64,000 bases of DNA from Lotus japonicus (Eukaryota; Streptophyta; Magnoliopsida; Fabales; Fabaceae), in NCBI RefSeq assembly GCF_012489685.1, contig NC_080042.1, forward strand, positions 58,199,069-58,263,068, in the 5' to 3' direction. Under the pieces are notes generated by a model that worked only from the letters and a program-made list of their open reading frames with translations, did no database searches and had not been told where the DNA came from. Positions 33,957 to 45,131 of the stretch are shown one piece after another (position 1 is the stretch's first letter; each line of letters begins with the position of its first letter). Both the position numbers and the translations under genes were made by a program.

Positions 33957-34546
33957 TTTTTCGACATCAAACATATATTGAATAACAAGGAGGTGAGAAA
34001 CAAGTCTTCTTGATAATGGAAGTTAATTTTACAGGATTGAATTTTTTTTTGTTACAAGAGGAAAATAAAAGAGCAAGAGAAAAACTAAGCACTTCACCAT
34101 AAATCTCATAAACTAAGCACCAAGCACGCGAGCAACATGTAGGCAATTTGTTGTACAAACAAGAAACCTGAGCCACAGTCCCTGCTCTCTGAAATTGATG
34201 ATCTCCAAGTTCCATCAGCCCCTCGTAACACCGATGCAGCACCCATTCTCGCCGTTGTGGCGTCCAAACTTTCGTCGGCAGCAAGACGAAAAACTAGTGT
34301 AGTAGACCTTATGCTATCGCTGCTCTCTCCCGTTGCTGACAGGTTACGCACTACATCTCCACCATCACACCAGCTTGATACATCCAATAAAATGTTCCAT
34401 AAAACATGGGCAAGGTGCCATGGCTCTCCCCAAAGATTCCATTGTTCCGTCAACGCCAATTCCACCAAAGAATCACGACCCCGACACTCCTTCTTGTTGC
34501 TGCATAAGGTTCGTGAGCCATTGTTTGAGCAGTGCACCTCCATCCA
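33957..34546 (-). pseudogene. Possible LINE RNase H-like 3' fragment
   Basis: A minus-strand open stretch (34543-34109) contains ARMGAASVLRGADGTWRSS. This resembles the RNase H-like domain found at the end of plant LINE polyproteins or in host RNase H-like proteins (G.G.V.RD..G.W). The following AT-rich tail ends in an A-run near 33957. Catalytic residues cannot be placed. The upstream side is cut by, or merges with, the Tat LTR. Confidence 0.35.
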
Positions 34547-35333
34547 TGTTGGGGAGATGTTAAGCCAAAAGTGGTTTCTCGACAGAAAGGGTTTGGCGAA
34601 GCCGGCAACTCAGCACACGATGTCCCTCAAAGACAAGTTAGTAAAAGCCATAACTCGACACACTCAGAAGATGAAGAAATCTCGATCATCTTAATGGAAG
34701 AGGCAGTTACCGAATAACAAGCAACTACAAGCACGTGCGTACACCCACGATGCCACGAATAGCAACGGTTGTCCACGACTCAGAACCATCCACGTGGCAA
34801 TAGAGTCACGTGCGCGAAGACCATCGGCTAAACGTGGGGTATGGCGCCAAAATTCAAAACCCACGAAGCCATCGTGCATCCAAGAAAAACCGCCAAGAAC
34901 ATGGGCAGAAAGAACACTATAAATAGAGGAAGCAGCAGCAGAAGAAAAGGGTTCCCAACTAAAAACTCTGAAAATTCACCAAAAGCTCCAAACGTCCGCA
35001 TCAATGAGACTTCGAGAGCAAAACGTGATGATGGAGGAGTATGTTGCAGAACCAACGCTTTAGTTTCCCTGCATTTCAGTTTGTTGATTTCCAGTTCTTG
35101 TGTGTAGCTTGTTTTGTCGAAATTTGCTTTCATGTTATTTTAGTTTGCTTGACTGTTTTGTAATCGACTCATATTCAATAAAGTCCAGTTTCGTTTGAGT
35201 TGTTTATTGTTGTCGAGAATACATCCGTTCACACACTACACTTTGGCAAAGCGTTTTCTCAAAAGGACCCCGAATCTAAACTTCCTTTAGTCGAACTAAG
35301 AGGATATTTGTTTACCAAAAATCCGTGTAAACA
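34547..35333 (+). repeat. 5' LTR of Tat copy 1
   Basis: Starts TGTTGGGGAGATG and ends GTGTAAACA just before the primer-site text CGGCACACCCAGTGGGACC. It matches 60252-59457 through most of its length. TATAAATA is at 34918-34925 and AATAAA at 35177-35182. The start is chosen from a TG shared with copy 2; similarity may reach a little further upstream. Confidence 0.8.
34918..34925 (+). promoter_or_regulatory. TATA box in Tat copy 1 LTR
   Basis: TATAAATA followed by GAGGAAGCAGCAG. The same box is at 59894-59887 in copy 2. Confidence 0.7.
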
Positions 35334-35353
35334 AATCGGCACACCCAGTGGGA
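35334..35353 (+). other. Primer-binding-site region of Tat copy 1
   Basis: AATCGGCACACCCAGTGGGA just after the LTR, corresponding to TTGGCACGCCCAGTGGGAC in copy 2. Similar text follows the 5' LTR in other plant Ty3 elements. I do not assign a tRNA. Confidence 0.55.
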
Positions 35354-35450
35354 CCGTTTTTGTGAAAACTAAGTTTTACAGAAGCATTTTGTGTGTTTGG
35401 GTTTATTGCATGCTATTTGGTATTTGCTACTTGCCTTGATTGTGATTTAT

Positions 35451-38400
35451 ATGCACCTGAGAAGTGGTAAGACTTTGAGTATGGCAAGTAATCGAGGAAG
35501 AACCTCCCCTCAAGGATCTAACGTGGGTAATCAGAGTAGCCCTGGGGGAAGTAGCGGTAACAATAATGAAGAAGTTTCTACTGGAATGGGGCATGGCACC
35601 AGTATGCCAACCCAGAACGTGGCAATTTCTGCAGTTGCAGAAATGCCTGTATCTACATCAGTACAGGCACAAATCGTTCCAACGATTACGAGGGACATGC
35701 CTTATGGTATGCCTACATCTATGATGCAAGGCATACAAGGCACGTATTCGACGTTCCCTGAAAATGTTCCCCCATTCAGCATATCCCCTTTTGGGGCAAA
35801 TGGAACAATGCTAAACTTGGGAAGTCGAGTTAGTCCCCCTATTCCTGGATCTAGTTCACAAATTTATTTATCTACAGGTATGAATACTGGTTCACTTCAA
35901 GCCATTAGGCAGCAAGTAGATGATAGTAACCATGAAATGGTTAACATGTTATCTTGACAGATAGGTGAGCTAATCAACCCTGTGCTCCAAAATAATAATG
36001 CCAATAATCAGCATTTGGCACGACAGATGGATCGTTTGGCGACAGCCCTGGGGGCACCAGTCGAAATCCAACCGGCACCAGGGATTAACCAAATCCCGTT
36101 GCCTAATCATGTCCCTGCCCCGGTGCGCTATCAGGCGCCGCAACACCAAGAGATGAGGGCAAACCCTTTGTACGAGGCAGTGCAGCCACCATTGCAAAAT
36201 GTGTATATGGTAAACAGGGAAGAACACGCTGATGGTGTGCTAGAAAGAATTCGACACCAGAACGCTGGGGGGCAACAAAATGTTGCTGCTGTGGTGGAGC
36301 AATTGTTGAACCAACATGGTTTCAACGTGGGTTTCGCGAATAGACCCCATTTTGTGTCAGCCTTTACAGAGGAGGTTCTCGAATCAGAACTTCCTCGAGG
36401 CTGGAAGGTCCCCAAATTCACTAAGTTCTCGGGGGATTCAGGAGAGTCCACGGTAGAACACATAGCCAGGTACCAAATCGAAGCAGGAGACTTAGCCATC
36501 AATGAAAATTTAAAAATGAAGTACTTCCCGAGTTCTTTAACCAAAAATGCATTTACCTGGTTCACCACCCTCGCTCCTAGGTCAGTCCATACATGGGCCC
36601 AGTTGGAAAGAATTTTCCATGAACAGTTCTTTAGGGGAGAGTGCAAAGTAAGTTTGAAGGACCTGGCTAGTGTTAAATGAAAGCCAGTAGAGTCTATTGA
36701 TGACTACCTAAACAGGTTTAGGATGCTTAAATCTCGATGTTTCACCCATGTCCCTGAACACGAGCTAGTTGTCTTAGCCGCTGGTGGTCTAGAGTATTCT
36801 ATTAGAAAGAAGATCGACACTCAGTATATTCGAGATATGTCTTTGCTCGCAGATAGAGTGAGGCACATCGAATTGCTAAAGGCCGAAAAGTCAGAGGAAA
36901 GGGCCAAGACTACTAAGTGGCCAAAGAAGGAGAAGGTAGCGTACATAGATGCGGATTCAGTAGGTCAGAGTCCATGTGTCTATCGAGAAGTCCCTGCGGA
37001 CGTCGATTTGAATGACGTCAATCTGGCTGAACTTCAGCCAGGGGATCCTTATGTGGGCAAAGCATTGAAACCACGTGAAAACAAACTTGGGGAGGAAAAC
37101 CCCAAGAACACGATTCCTGCTGTAAAAACTTATACTTTTGATGTGGCCAAATGCGATGCAATCTATGATATACTTGTGTCTGATGGTTTGCTTGTGGTCC
37201 CTAAAGACCAAAAACTTCCTTCTCCTGAACAAAGGAAAGGGAAGAAATATTGCAAATATCACAACTTTTTTGGTCATTGGACCTCACAATGTGTTCGTTT
37301 CAGGGACCTTGTGCAGGGGGCATTGGACTCAGGAAGACTCAAGTATGATGAAAAAGCCAAAAGTCAAATGAAGATCGACTCTGATCCACTGCAGATAGCT
37401 GAGGCCAACTATGTAGAGCCTTTCTACATTGGCATGGTCGACATTTCCGAAAAGCTGGGTCTGGGTTTGACGCTGGGAGAAGTAAGAGAAGAAAACATAG
37501 CTGTCGAAGAACCAGAGGTTGAGAAAGAAGTGAACTTGGAAGAGGTTTACCCCAAGGCTGGAGAAACCCTTGTCGAGTTTCTATCCCGCAGCAAAGATGG
37601 CGAGAAAGAGGTTATGCTGTGCCCTCGATGCAGCGCTGTTTTCGACAAATCCGCAGCCAAGGCCTATCAAGATTCAGAAATGAAAAGGCATTATCAGAGG
37701 AAGGCTCCTGTATCCAGGAGACTGAAGTACCCTCACGAGGAGTGGGTCGAGAGAGACCAGGAACTCGATGGCCATAAAGGCCAGAAAGCAAGCAATAAAG
37801 ACAAAACTTACCTCCCCAATGCTGGATTGCCAAGAAACCAATGGTTCGGGCCAGCGCCTCCAAGGCCAAAACCATACCCTAAGTGGCAGAAAATCGACTT
37901 AGGCCAGGGATCCTCTTACATCAACAATTCCCGTGTGTCACGAAGCTACTCCTATGGCTCTGGGAACTACTATGCTCCTGAACAAATGACCAGGACTCAG
38001 TTCAGGCGTTTTTTGAGGAAAAGGAAAGCTGAGAGGGAAAGAGGTGGCAAGTTCCGTTCACTATGGGACATAAAGCCAGAAGACAACTCTCGCAATGAAC
38101 CTAGTGTGGCGTCGATTATCAACCAGCTGGACCACGCCATCAAACAGGGAACAACCGTACCACCAAATCCAGCTAAAGAAAAAGGGAAGGATGTTGTCGA
38201 GGATGAGGATGAAGACATGCTCGAAGATTTCGACGACAGTGATGGAGAAGAGCTCAACATCATCTGCATCGTGTCCATCCTACCTGCAGAATTCGATAGA
38301 ATCTCAGAGGTCACTGAAAGCGAGGAAGACTACTATGTCGACGACGAACCAGATGACAATCCTTTGTGTTATTATGTGATGCAGAGAGGATCTGTCGAAG

Positions 38401-39080
38401 ATGAAAGAGCTATCTTCCAAAGGCCAACCGAGCAAATGAAGAGCCATTTGAAACCGTTATTTGTTTGGGCCAAAGTCGAGGAGAAGGGTGTTAACAAAGT
38501 CCTTGTCGACGGGGGAGCTGCAATCAACCTCATGCCCGGATTTATGCTCAGGAAGTTAGGTAAAACTGAAGCGGATCTAATCTCACATGACATGGTGCTT
38601 TCTGATTATGAAGGAAAGACAGGTTCTTCCCTAGGGGCAATCATGTTGAACATAACCGTAGGAACAGTAGCCCGTTCCACATTGTTCATTGTGGTCCCTT
38701 CAAAGGCCAATTACAATTTGCTGCTGGGAAGAGAATGGATTCATGGCGTGGGGGCAGTGCCTTCGACCTTACACCAACGTATATCCATTTGGAAAGCTGA
38801 TGGAGTTATCGAAAATGTACAAGCAGATCAAAGCTACTATTTAGCAGAAACAAGCTACGTTGATAAGAGGAATTTCGAGAAGAGTTTAGCCACAATTGCT
38901 CCTTTAGACACAGTGGCGAACCAATACTTCAACCCCTACTCAGAGTACTCAGTAACGTTGGATCCCATCCGGGGCCTAAACCTCAATGAAGCATGCAAAC
39001 CTGATGCCATGAGTGGATGGCACAGTGATGAAGAGAAAGATGCCACTGTTGGGTGGCAAGCCAATGATAAAGATGATTAA
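35451..39080 (+). pseudogene. Tat copy 1 gag-protease with two nonsense codons
   Basis: One frame runs from ATG 35451 (MHLRSGKTLSMASNRGR) to TAA 39078-39080. The capsid-type region around 36360-36720 includes PKFTKFSGDSGESTVEHI and TWFTTLAPRSVHTWAQLERI. A zinc-binding stretch, CKYHNFFGHWTSQC, is near 37250, and CPRC near 37620. The protease is at 38440-38760, with VLVDGGAAINLMP and LLGREWIH. Comparison with copy 2 shows TGA at 35955-35957 (arginine in copy 2) and TGA at 36678-36680 (arginine in copy 2). The last four bases overlap the pol start as ATGATTAA. Confidence 0.9.
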
Positions 39081-42000
39081 TTCGAGCATGGCTCGAATTT
39101 CGGCTTACGCAGCCGAAAACAAAATAAGAACGGCCTTGGAGGCCGAGAGGATGGCCAAAGAAATGGCTATAGATGAAGCTAGTGTCTCAATCCTGCCCGT
39201 CGAATTGACACCCCAGGAGGAGGCAACAACAAATAAGGATGACACGTGCATAGAAGAAAACGAGCAGAGTGCCGAGGAATGCGGATTCGAGGACCTTTGC
39301 AATCTGAGGCTAGATTGTATCTATGATGATGGCCCATTGGGCTTCGAGAAGCCAGTGGTCGATTTTTCCAAGAAAATGGAAGCGCAAGACCCTTTAGAAG
39401 AAGTGGACCTGGGTGATGGCTTAGAAAAGAGGCCAACGTACATCAGTGCTCTCATTGACCCGGAGCTAAAAGACAGGATGGTGAAATTACTCAAGGAATT
39501 CAGAGACTGTTTCGCTTGGGATTACGATGAAATGCCTGGCCTCAGTCGAGAAGTGGTGGAATTGAAGTTACCCATCAAAGAAGACAAGAAACCAGTCAAG
39601 CAATTGCCCAGGAGGTTCCATCCAGATGTGTTGGTGAAAATCAAGGAAGAAATCGAAAGACTCCTCAGGTGTAAATTTATCAGAACAGCTCGATATGTGG
39701 ACTGGTTAGCCAACGTGGTTCCAGTAATCAAGAAGAATGGAAAGATGAGAGTTTGCATAGATTTCCGAGATCTTAACGCTGTCACTCCAAAAGACGAGTA
39801 TCACATGCCTATTGCTGAGATGATGGTGGATTCAGCTGCTGGTCACGAATACTTAAGCTTGTTGGATGGTTACTCAGGCTACAACCAAATCTTCATAGCA
39901 GAAGAGGACGTGTCGAAAACAGCTTTTCGATGTCCTGGTGCCTTGGGGACATACGAGTGGGTGGTCATGCCATTTGGGTTGAAAAACGCTGGCGCGACCT
40001 ACCAAAGGGTAATGAATACCATTTTTCATGATTTTATAGAAACCTTCATGCAGGTTTATATTGATGACATTGTGGTGAAATCCCCATCAAGGGATGACCA
40101 TTTGTTGCATCTAAGGAAATCCTTTGAGAGGATGAGAATATATGGCTTGAAGATGAATCCCCTTAAGTGTGCCTTTGGTGTTATTGCAGGTGATTTTTTG
40201 GGTTTTGTGGTGCATAAAAAGGGCATCGAGATCAACAAGAACAAAGCTAAAGCCATTCTCGACACTAGTCCACCAACCAGCAAGAAACAACTGCAATCAC
40301 TATTGGGAAAGATTAACTTCCTAAGGAGATTCATTGCTAACCTCAGTGAGAAGACCAAGTCATTTTCCCCACTTCTTCGACTTAAAAAGGAAGATGCGTT
40401 CCGCTGGGAAGCAGAGCATCAAAAAGCGTTCGATGAACTCAAAGTGTACTTGTCTAGCCCACCTATAATGGCACCACCTATAAGAGGAAAGCCAATGAAG
40501 CTGTACATCTCTGCCACGGATGGAACCATCGGAAGCATGTTGGCTCAAGAAGATGAAGATAGCAAAGAAAGAGCCATATTTTACTTAAGCAGGGTGTTAA
40601 ATGATGCAGAAACTCGATACACCATGATCGAGAAATTGTGTTTATGCTTGTACTTCTCTTGTGTAAAGCTGAAATATTATATAAAGCCAATCGATGTAAT
40701 GGTTTTTTCTCATTATGATATAATAAAGCACATGTTATCCAAACCTATCTTGCATAGTCGAATTGGTAAATGGGCTTTAGCCCTAACCGAGTATTCACTA
40801 ACTTATGCCCCACTAAAGGCAGTTAAGGGACAAGCAATTGCTGACTTCCTGGCAGACCATACTTTGCCTCAAGAAATCATAACTTACGTAGGCATCCAAC
40901 CTTGGAAGCTATTTTTCGACGGTTCTAGCCATAAGAATGGCACTGGGATCGGGATGTTCATAGTATCCCCAAGAGGCATCCCCACGAAATTCAAGTTTAG
41001 GATTAAGAGTAACTGCTCAAACAATGAGGCTGAGTATGAGGCATTAACATCAGGCCTCGAGATCCTGATAGCCCTTGGGGCAAAGAATGTCGTCGTAAAA
41101 GGGGACTCTGAGTTGGTAATAAAGCAACTTACCAAGGAATACAAGTGCATCAGTGAAAATCTAGCTAGGTATTACACGAAAGCTAACAATTTGTTGGCCA
41201 AATTCGACGAAGCTAGGCTAGGTCACGTTTCCAGAGTGGACAATCAAGAAGCCAATGAATTGGCACAAATCGCGTCAGGATATATGGTCGATAAATGTAG
41301 GTTAAAAGAGCTTATCGAGGTCAAAGAAAAACTAAACCCCTCTGACCTCGACATCCTGGTCATTGACAATATGGCACCTAATGATTGGAGAAAGCCAATT
41401 GTCGATTACTTGCAAAATCCTGTGGGTACTACAGATAGAAAGACAAAATACAGGGCAATGAGCTATGTCATCATGGGAAACGAGCTATTCAAGAAAAACG
41501 TCGACGGAACACTACTGAAGTGTTTAAGTGAAGACGACGCGTTCATAGCGATCTCGGCCGTTCACGACGGGCTATGTGGTGCCCACCAGGCAGGAATCAA
41601 GATGAAATGGATCCTATTTCGACAAGGGATGTATTGGCCTACTATTATGAAAGATTGTATGGAGTATGCCAAGAGGTGCCAAGATTGTCAGAGACACGCG
41701 GGGATACAACATGTGCCAGCAAGTGAATTACACTCGATCATTAAGCCTTGGCCATTCAGGGGTTGGGCTTTAGACCTAATTGGCGAAATTAATCCATGTT
41801 CTTCTAGGCAGCATAAGTACATCATAGTGGCTATAGATTACTTTACCAAGTGGGTAGAGGCAATTCCTCTACAAAATGTGACCCAGGACACGGTGATCGA
41901 GTTCATTCAGAATCACATAGTGTACCGCTTTGGGCTACCTGAGTCACTTACTACAGACCAAGGCACAGTGTTTGTAGGCCAAAAGGTGGCATCATTCGCA

Positions 42001-42644
42001 GAATCTTGGGGTATAAAACTCCTAACCTCGACCCCCTATTATGCTCAAGCGAATGGTCAAGTCGAAGCGGCCAACAAAACGTTGATCTCCTTGATTAAAA
42101 AACATGTTGGTCGAAAACCTAAAAACTGGCATCAAATGTTAGGCCAAGTGCTTTGGGCTTACAGGAATTCACCTAAGGAATCTACCGGAGCAACGCCTTT
42201 TCGACTAGCATATGGTCAAGAAGCAGTATTACCAGTAGAAGTATATTTACAGTCGTGCAGAATTCAAAGGCAAGAGGAAATTCCAAGTGAAGATTATTGG
42301 AGTATGATGCTTGACGAATTAGTCAATCTCGACGAAGAAAGACTATTGGTGTTGGATACCTTAACCAGGCAAAAGGATCGCATTGCTAAAGCTTATAACA
42401 AAAGGTTAGAGTTAAGTCTTTTATGCTTGGTGATTACGTATGGAAGGTCGTCTTACCAATTGATAAAAAAGATAAACGTTATGGAAAGTGGGCCCCAAAC
42501 TGGGAAGGCCCTTTTACAGTCGAGAAAGTACTTTTAAACAACGCTTATTCGATTAAGGAATTAGGAGGTAATCGACAAATGACGATAAATGGCAAATATT
42601 TAAAAACGTATAAGCCAACATTGCATGAGATAAACATCGAATAA
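39073..42644 (+). pseudogene. Tat copy 1 pol: RT, RNase H, second RNase H, integrase (one frameshift)
   Basis: The frame is +1 relative to gag-pro and its first ATG (39073) overlaps the gag-pro stop. The reverse transcriptase includes RVCIDFRDLN, LDGYSGYNQI, MPFGLKNAGATYQR and YIDDIVV. The first RNase H is followed by a second, archaeal-type one with FFDGSS, NNEAEYEAL, KGDSELV and DNQEAN, all catalytic acids kept. The integrase has an HHCC zone (HDGLCGAHQ ... CQDCQRH), then LDLIGE, TTDQGT and NGQVEAANK for D, D, E. A 1-bp loss in an A-run near 42402 (four A instead of five in copy 2) shifts the frame; the true C-terminus (GDYVWKV ... YKP.LHE.NIE) continues at 42423-42644. Confidence 0.92.
39079..39118 (+). 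promoter_or_regulatory. Paired hairpins at the gag-pro/pol junction of Tat copy 1
   Basis: Directly at the gag-pro stop, AATTCGAGC (39079-39087) pairs perfectly with GCTCGAATT (39091-39099) across a 3-base loop. TTTCGGCT (39098-39105) pairs with AGCCGAAA (39111-39118) across a 5-base loop. The stems share two bases. Both are kept in copy 2 (55688-55649). Possible roles are reinitiation, frameshifting or stop-codon context; none is proven. Confidence 0.6.
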
Positions 42645-42707
42645 GGAAGTAAAAGAAAATAAATTGCCAAACGCGAATGTTTTATTGAGTAGAATAGAGC
42701 ATTACAA

Positions 42708-42867
42708 CTATGGCAAAGAAATTTTAAAAGGGAGGGTTGGCCCTACAACATTGTATCTGGCCCTAAGAGGCTCTATGCGCCTCAAGACATCCTCTTGTTG
42801 GGATTCCAGTCGCGATTTCTCCTGTCGAATATCCAGCTCTTCACGGGCAGTAGAAGAAAGCTTGTCC
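42708..42867 (-). pseudogene. Antisense ORF of Tat copy 1, C-terminal part (cut by the gap)
   Basis: The minus-strand frame contains REELDIRQEKSRLESQQEDV, then LRRIEPLRARYN, nearly identical to the C-terminal half of the antisense ORF of copy 2 (51643-52128). A 1-bp deletion near the end replaces the PPF terminus with a short extension. The N-terminal half lies in the assembly gap. Highly charged, predicted coiled coil. Confidence 0.75.
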
Positions 42868-42967
42868 NNNNNNNNNNNNNNNNNNNNNNNNNNNNNNNNN
42901 NNNNNNNNNNNNNNNNNNNNNNNNNNNNNNNNNNNNNNNNNNNNNNNNNNNNNNNNNNNNNNNNNNN
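42868..42967. other. Assembly gap (100 N)
   Basis: Exactly 100 N, the usual placeholder for a gap of unknown size. The left flank is in the Tat copy 1 antisense ORF; the right flank is deep inside a SIRE-type pol. The missing DNA should include the 3' end of Tat copy 1 and the SIRE 5' LTR, gag, protease and most of the integrase. The real gap is therefore many kilobases, or the join is wrong. Confidence 0.97.
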
Positions 42968-42969
42968 AG

Positions 42970-44688
42970 CCAGAGGAAGATGAACCAGAGGAAGAAGCTG
43001 GTCCCTCTAACTCACAAACTCTGAAGAAGAGCAGAATCACTGCAGCTCATCCTAAGGAATTGATTCTGGGCAACAAAGATGAACCAGTCAGAACCAGATC
43101 TGCCTTCAGACCCTCTGAAGAGACCTTGCTGAGTCTGAAAGGATTGGTGTCCTTAATTGAACCCAAGTCCATAGATGAAGCTCTTCAGGACAAGGATTGG
43201 ATTCTGGCCATGGAAGAAGAATTGAATCAATTCTCCAAGAACGATGTTTGGAGCTTAGTGAAGAAGCCTGAGAATGTCCATGTTATTGGAACGAAATGGG
43301 TATTCAGAAACAAGCTAAATGAGAAAGGAGATGTAGTCAGAAACAAGGCAAGGCTAGTTGCTCAAGGCTACAGCCAGCAGGAAGGAATAGACTACACTGA
43401 AACATTTGCTCCAGTAGCAAGACTGGAAGCAATCAGACTATTGATTTCTTTCTCAGTAAATCACAACATAGTTCTACATCAGATGGACGTAAAGAGTGCC
43501 TTCCTAAATGGTTATATCTCAGAGGAAGTCTATGTTCATCAACCCCCAGGTTTTGAAGATGAAAAGAAACCAGACCATGTGTTCAAATTGAAGAAATCAC
43601 TCTACGGTCTGAAGCAAGCTCCCAGAGCATGGTATGAGAGACTTAGCTCATTCCTTCTGGAGAATGAGTTTGTAAGGGGTAAAGTAGATACAACTCTCTT
43701 TTGCAAGACTTATAAAGATGATATCTTAATTGTGCAAATTTATGTTGATGATATTATATTTGGTTCTGCTAATCAATCTCTATGCAAAGAATTTTCTGAG
43801 ATGATGCAGGCTGAATTTGAGATGAGTATGATGGGAGAATTAAAGTACTTTCTGGGAATACAAGTTGATCAAACACCAGAAGGAACATATATCCATCAGA
43901 GCAAGTACACTAAGGAACTTCTGAAGAAGTTCAATATGCTGGAATCTACAGTGGCCAAGACTCCAATGCATCCAACATGCATTCTGGAAAAAGAAGATAT
44001 AAGTGGTAAAGTATGTCAGAAGCTCTATCGTGGCATGATAGGTTCACTTCTGTACTTAACTGCATCTAGGCCAGACATACTATTTAGTGTTCATTTATGT
44101 GCTCGTTTCCAATCAGATCCAAGGGAAACCCACTTAACTGCTGTTAAGAGGATCCTAAGGTATCTGAAAGGCACCACTAACCTTGGCTTGATGTATAAGA
44201 AAACATCAGAGTATAAGCTTTCAGGTTATTGTGATGCTGATTATGCTGGAGATAGAACAGAGAGAAAAAGTACTTCTGGAAATTGTCAATTTCTGGGAAG
44301 CAATCTAGTCTCATGGGCAAGCAAGAGGCAATCAACCATTGCTCTATCAACTGCAGAGGCAGAATATATCTCAGCAGCAATATGCAGCACTCAGATGCTC
44401 TGGATGAAACATCAGCTGGAGGATTATCAGATCCTTGAGAGCAATATCCCAATCTATTGTGATAACACTGCTGCAATTTCGTTGAGCAAGAATCCTATCT
44501 TGCATTCAAGGGCAAAGCACATTGAGGTAAAGTATCACTTCATTAGAGATTATGTGCAGAAGGGCGTACTTCTTCTGAAGTTTGTTGATACTGACCATCA
44601 ATGGGCAGATATCTTTACAAAGCCCTTAGCTGAAGATAGATTTAATTTTATTCTGAAAAATCTAAACATGGACTTTTGTCCAGAGTGA
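42970..44688 (+). CDS. SIRE pol, C-terminal part: reverse transcriptase and RNase H
   Basis: The open frame enters from the gap and stops at TGA 44686-44688. A Glu-rich linker ([14 protein letters not shown]) leads into the [46 protein letters not shown] and YVDDIIFGS. RNase H follows with [30 protein letters not shown] and WADIFTKPL. No stop or frameshift interrupts it and the catalytic motifs are intact. Whether the upstream polyprotein is intact is hidden by the gap. Confidence 0.92.
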   Translation, partial: PEEDEPEEEAGPSNSQTLKKSRITAAHPKELILGNKDEPVRTRSAFRPSEETLLSLKGLVSLIEPKSIDEALQDKDWILAMEEELNQFSKNDVWSLVKKPENVHVIGTKWVFRNKLNEKGDVVRNKARLVAQGYSQQEGIDYTETFAPVARLEAIRLLISFSVNHNIVLHQMDVKSAFLNGYISEEVYVHQPPGFEDEKKPDHVFKLKKSLYGLKQAPRAWYERLSSFLLENEFVRGKVDTTLFCKTYKDDILIVQIYVDDIIFGSANQSLCKEFSEMMQAEFEMSMMGELKYFLGIQVDQTPEGTYIHQSKYTKELLKKFNMLESTVAKTPMHPTCILEKEDISGKVCQKLYRGMIGSLLYLTASRPDILFSVHLCARFQSDPRETHLTAVKRILRYLKGTTNLGLMYKKTSEYKLSGYCDADYAGDRTERKSTSGNCQFLGSNLVSWASKRQSTIALSTAEAEYISAAICSTQMLWMKHQLEDYQILESNIPIYCDNTAAISLSKNPILHSRAKHIEVKYHFIRDYVQKGVLLLKFVDTDHQWADIFTKPLAEDRFNFILKNLNMDFCPE

Positions 44689-45131
44689 AGATAGATCAGA
44701 ACCTCTGACTATGATACTTCTTGATCAGAAGATGTCTAGTCCAGAAGGTAACTCAATCAGAGTGTGTGTGCCCACTGGTACTGACTCTGAAGCTGAGACA
44801 ACAACACGTGCGTCAGAATTTCTGATGCATAGTTCCTTGTGCCCGTGTGACAGTCTGTTGTGATTGCGTGTAGATATGCTTATCTTCTGTGTGTGATTGT
44901 GTATTTTACTGTTACTGTCTATCTTTAATTTTCAACCGTTGATCTTAAAGTGCTTTTTGAATCAACAACGGTTATTTGATAAAACCCACTATACACACAC
45001 GTTCTCTCTCACTTCCGGTTTTCACTCTCGCACTCCCTGCTTTTCAAAACCGCCTCCTTCGTGATTTCTCTCTCGATCTCTCTTCATCCTTCAAACTTCA
45101 TCTTCTACCTCAAACCTTCAACCTCTTCAAA
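44689..45131 (+). promoter_or_regulatory. Leader between SIRE pol and the downstream ORF, promoter-like at its end
   Basis: The sequence ends with a TATA-like ACTATACACACACG (about 44988-45001), then about 130 bp of pyrimidine-rich leader (CTCTCTCACTTCCGG ... TTCAACCTCTTCAAA) and a good start context AAAATGG. This resembles a plant 5' leader and could support a separate mRNA. The downstream frame differs from pol, so simple stop readthrough is excluded. Confidence 0.45.

Larger units (their letters stand above)
34547..42867 (+). mobile_element. Ty3/Gypsy Tat-lineage retrotransposon, copy 1 (3' end lost in the gap)
   Basis: The order is 5' LTR (34547-35333), primer-site region, gag-pro (35451-39080), pol (39073-42644), then the end of an antisense ORF (42708-42867), then the assembly gap. 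The lineage is inferred from the second (archaeal-type) RNase H between RT-RNase H and integrase, the VDGG protease motif, and the antisense ORF before the 3' LTR. It is about 90 percent alike at protein level to copy 2 (50605-60252), which is inverted. Two nonsense codons in gag and one frameshift in pol make it non-autonomous. No 3' LTR or target duplication can be seen. Confidence 0.92.

Noticed and set aside
39013..39080. Programmed +1 frameshift site as the settled explanation for pol expression
   Set aside because: No slippery codon pair is evident in the 68-bp overlap. The ATGATTAA overlap fits reinitiation at least as well, and splicing is known in related elements, so no mechanism is claimed.
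44177..44476. Minus-strand ORF of 99 codons
   Set aside because: Antisense shadow of the intact SIRE RNase H.
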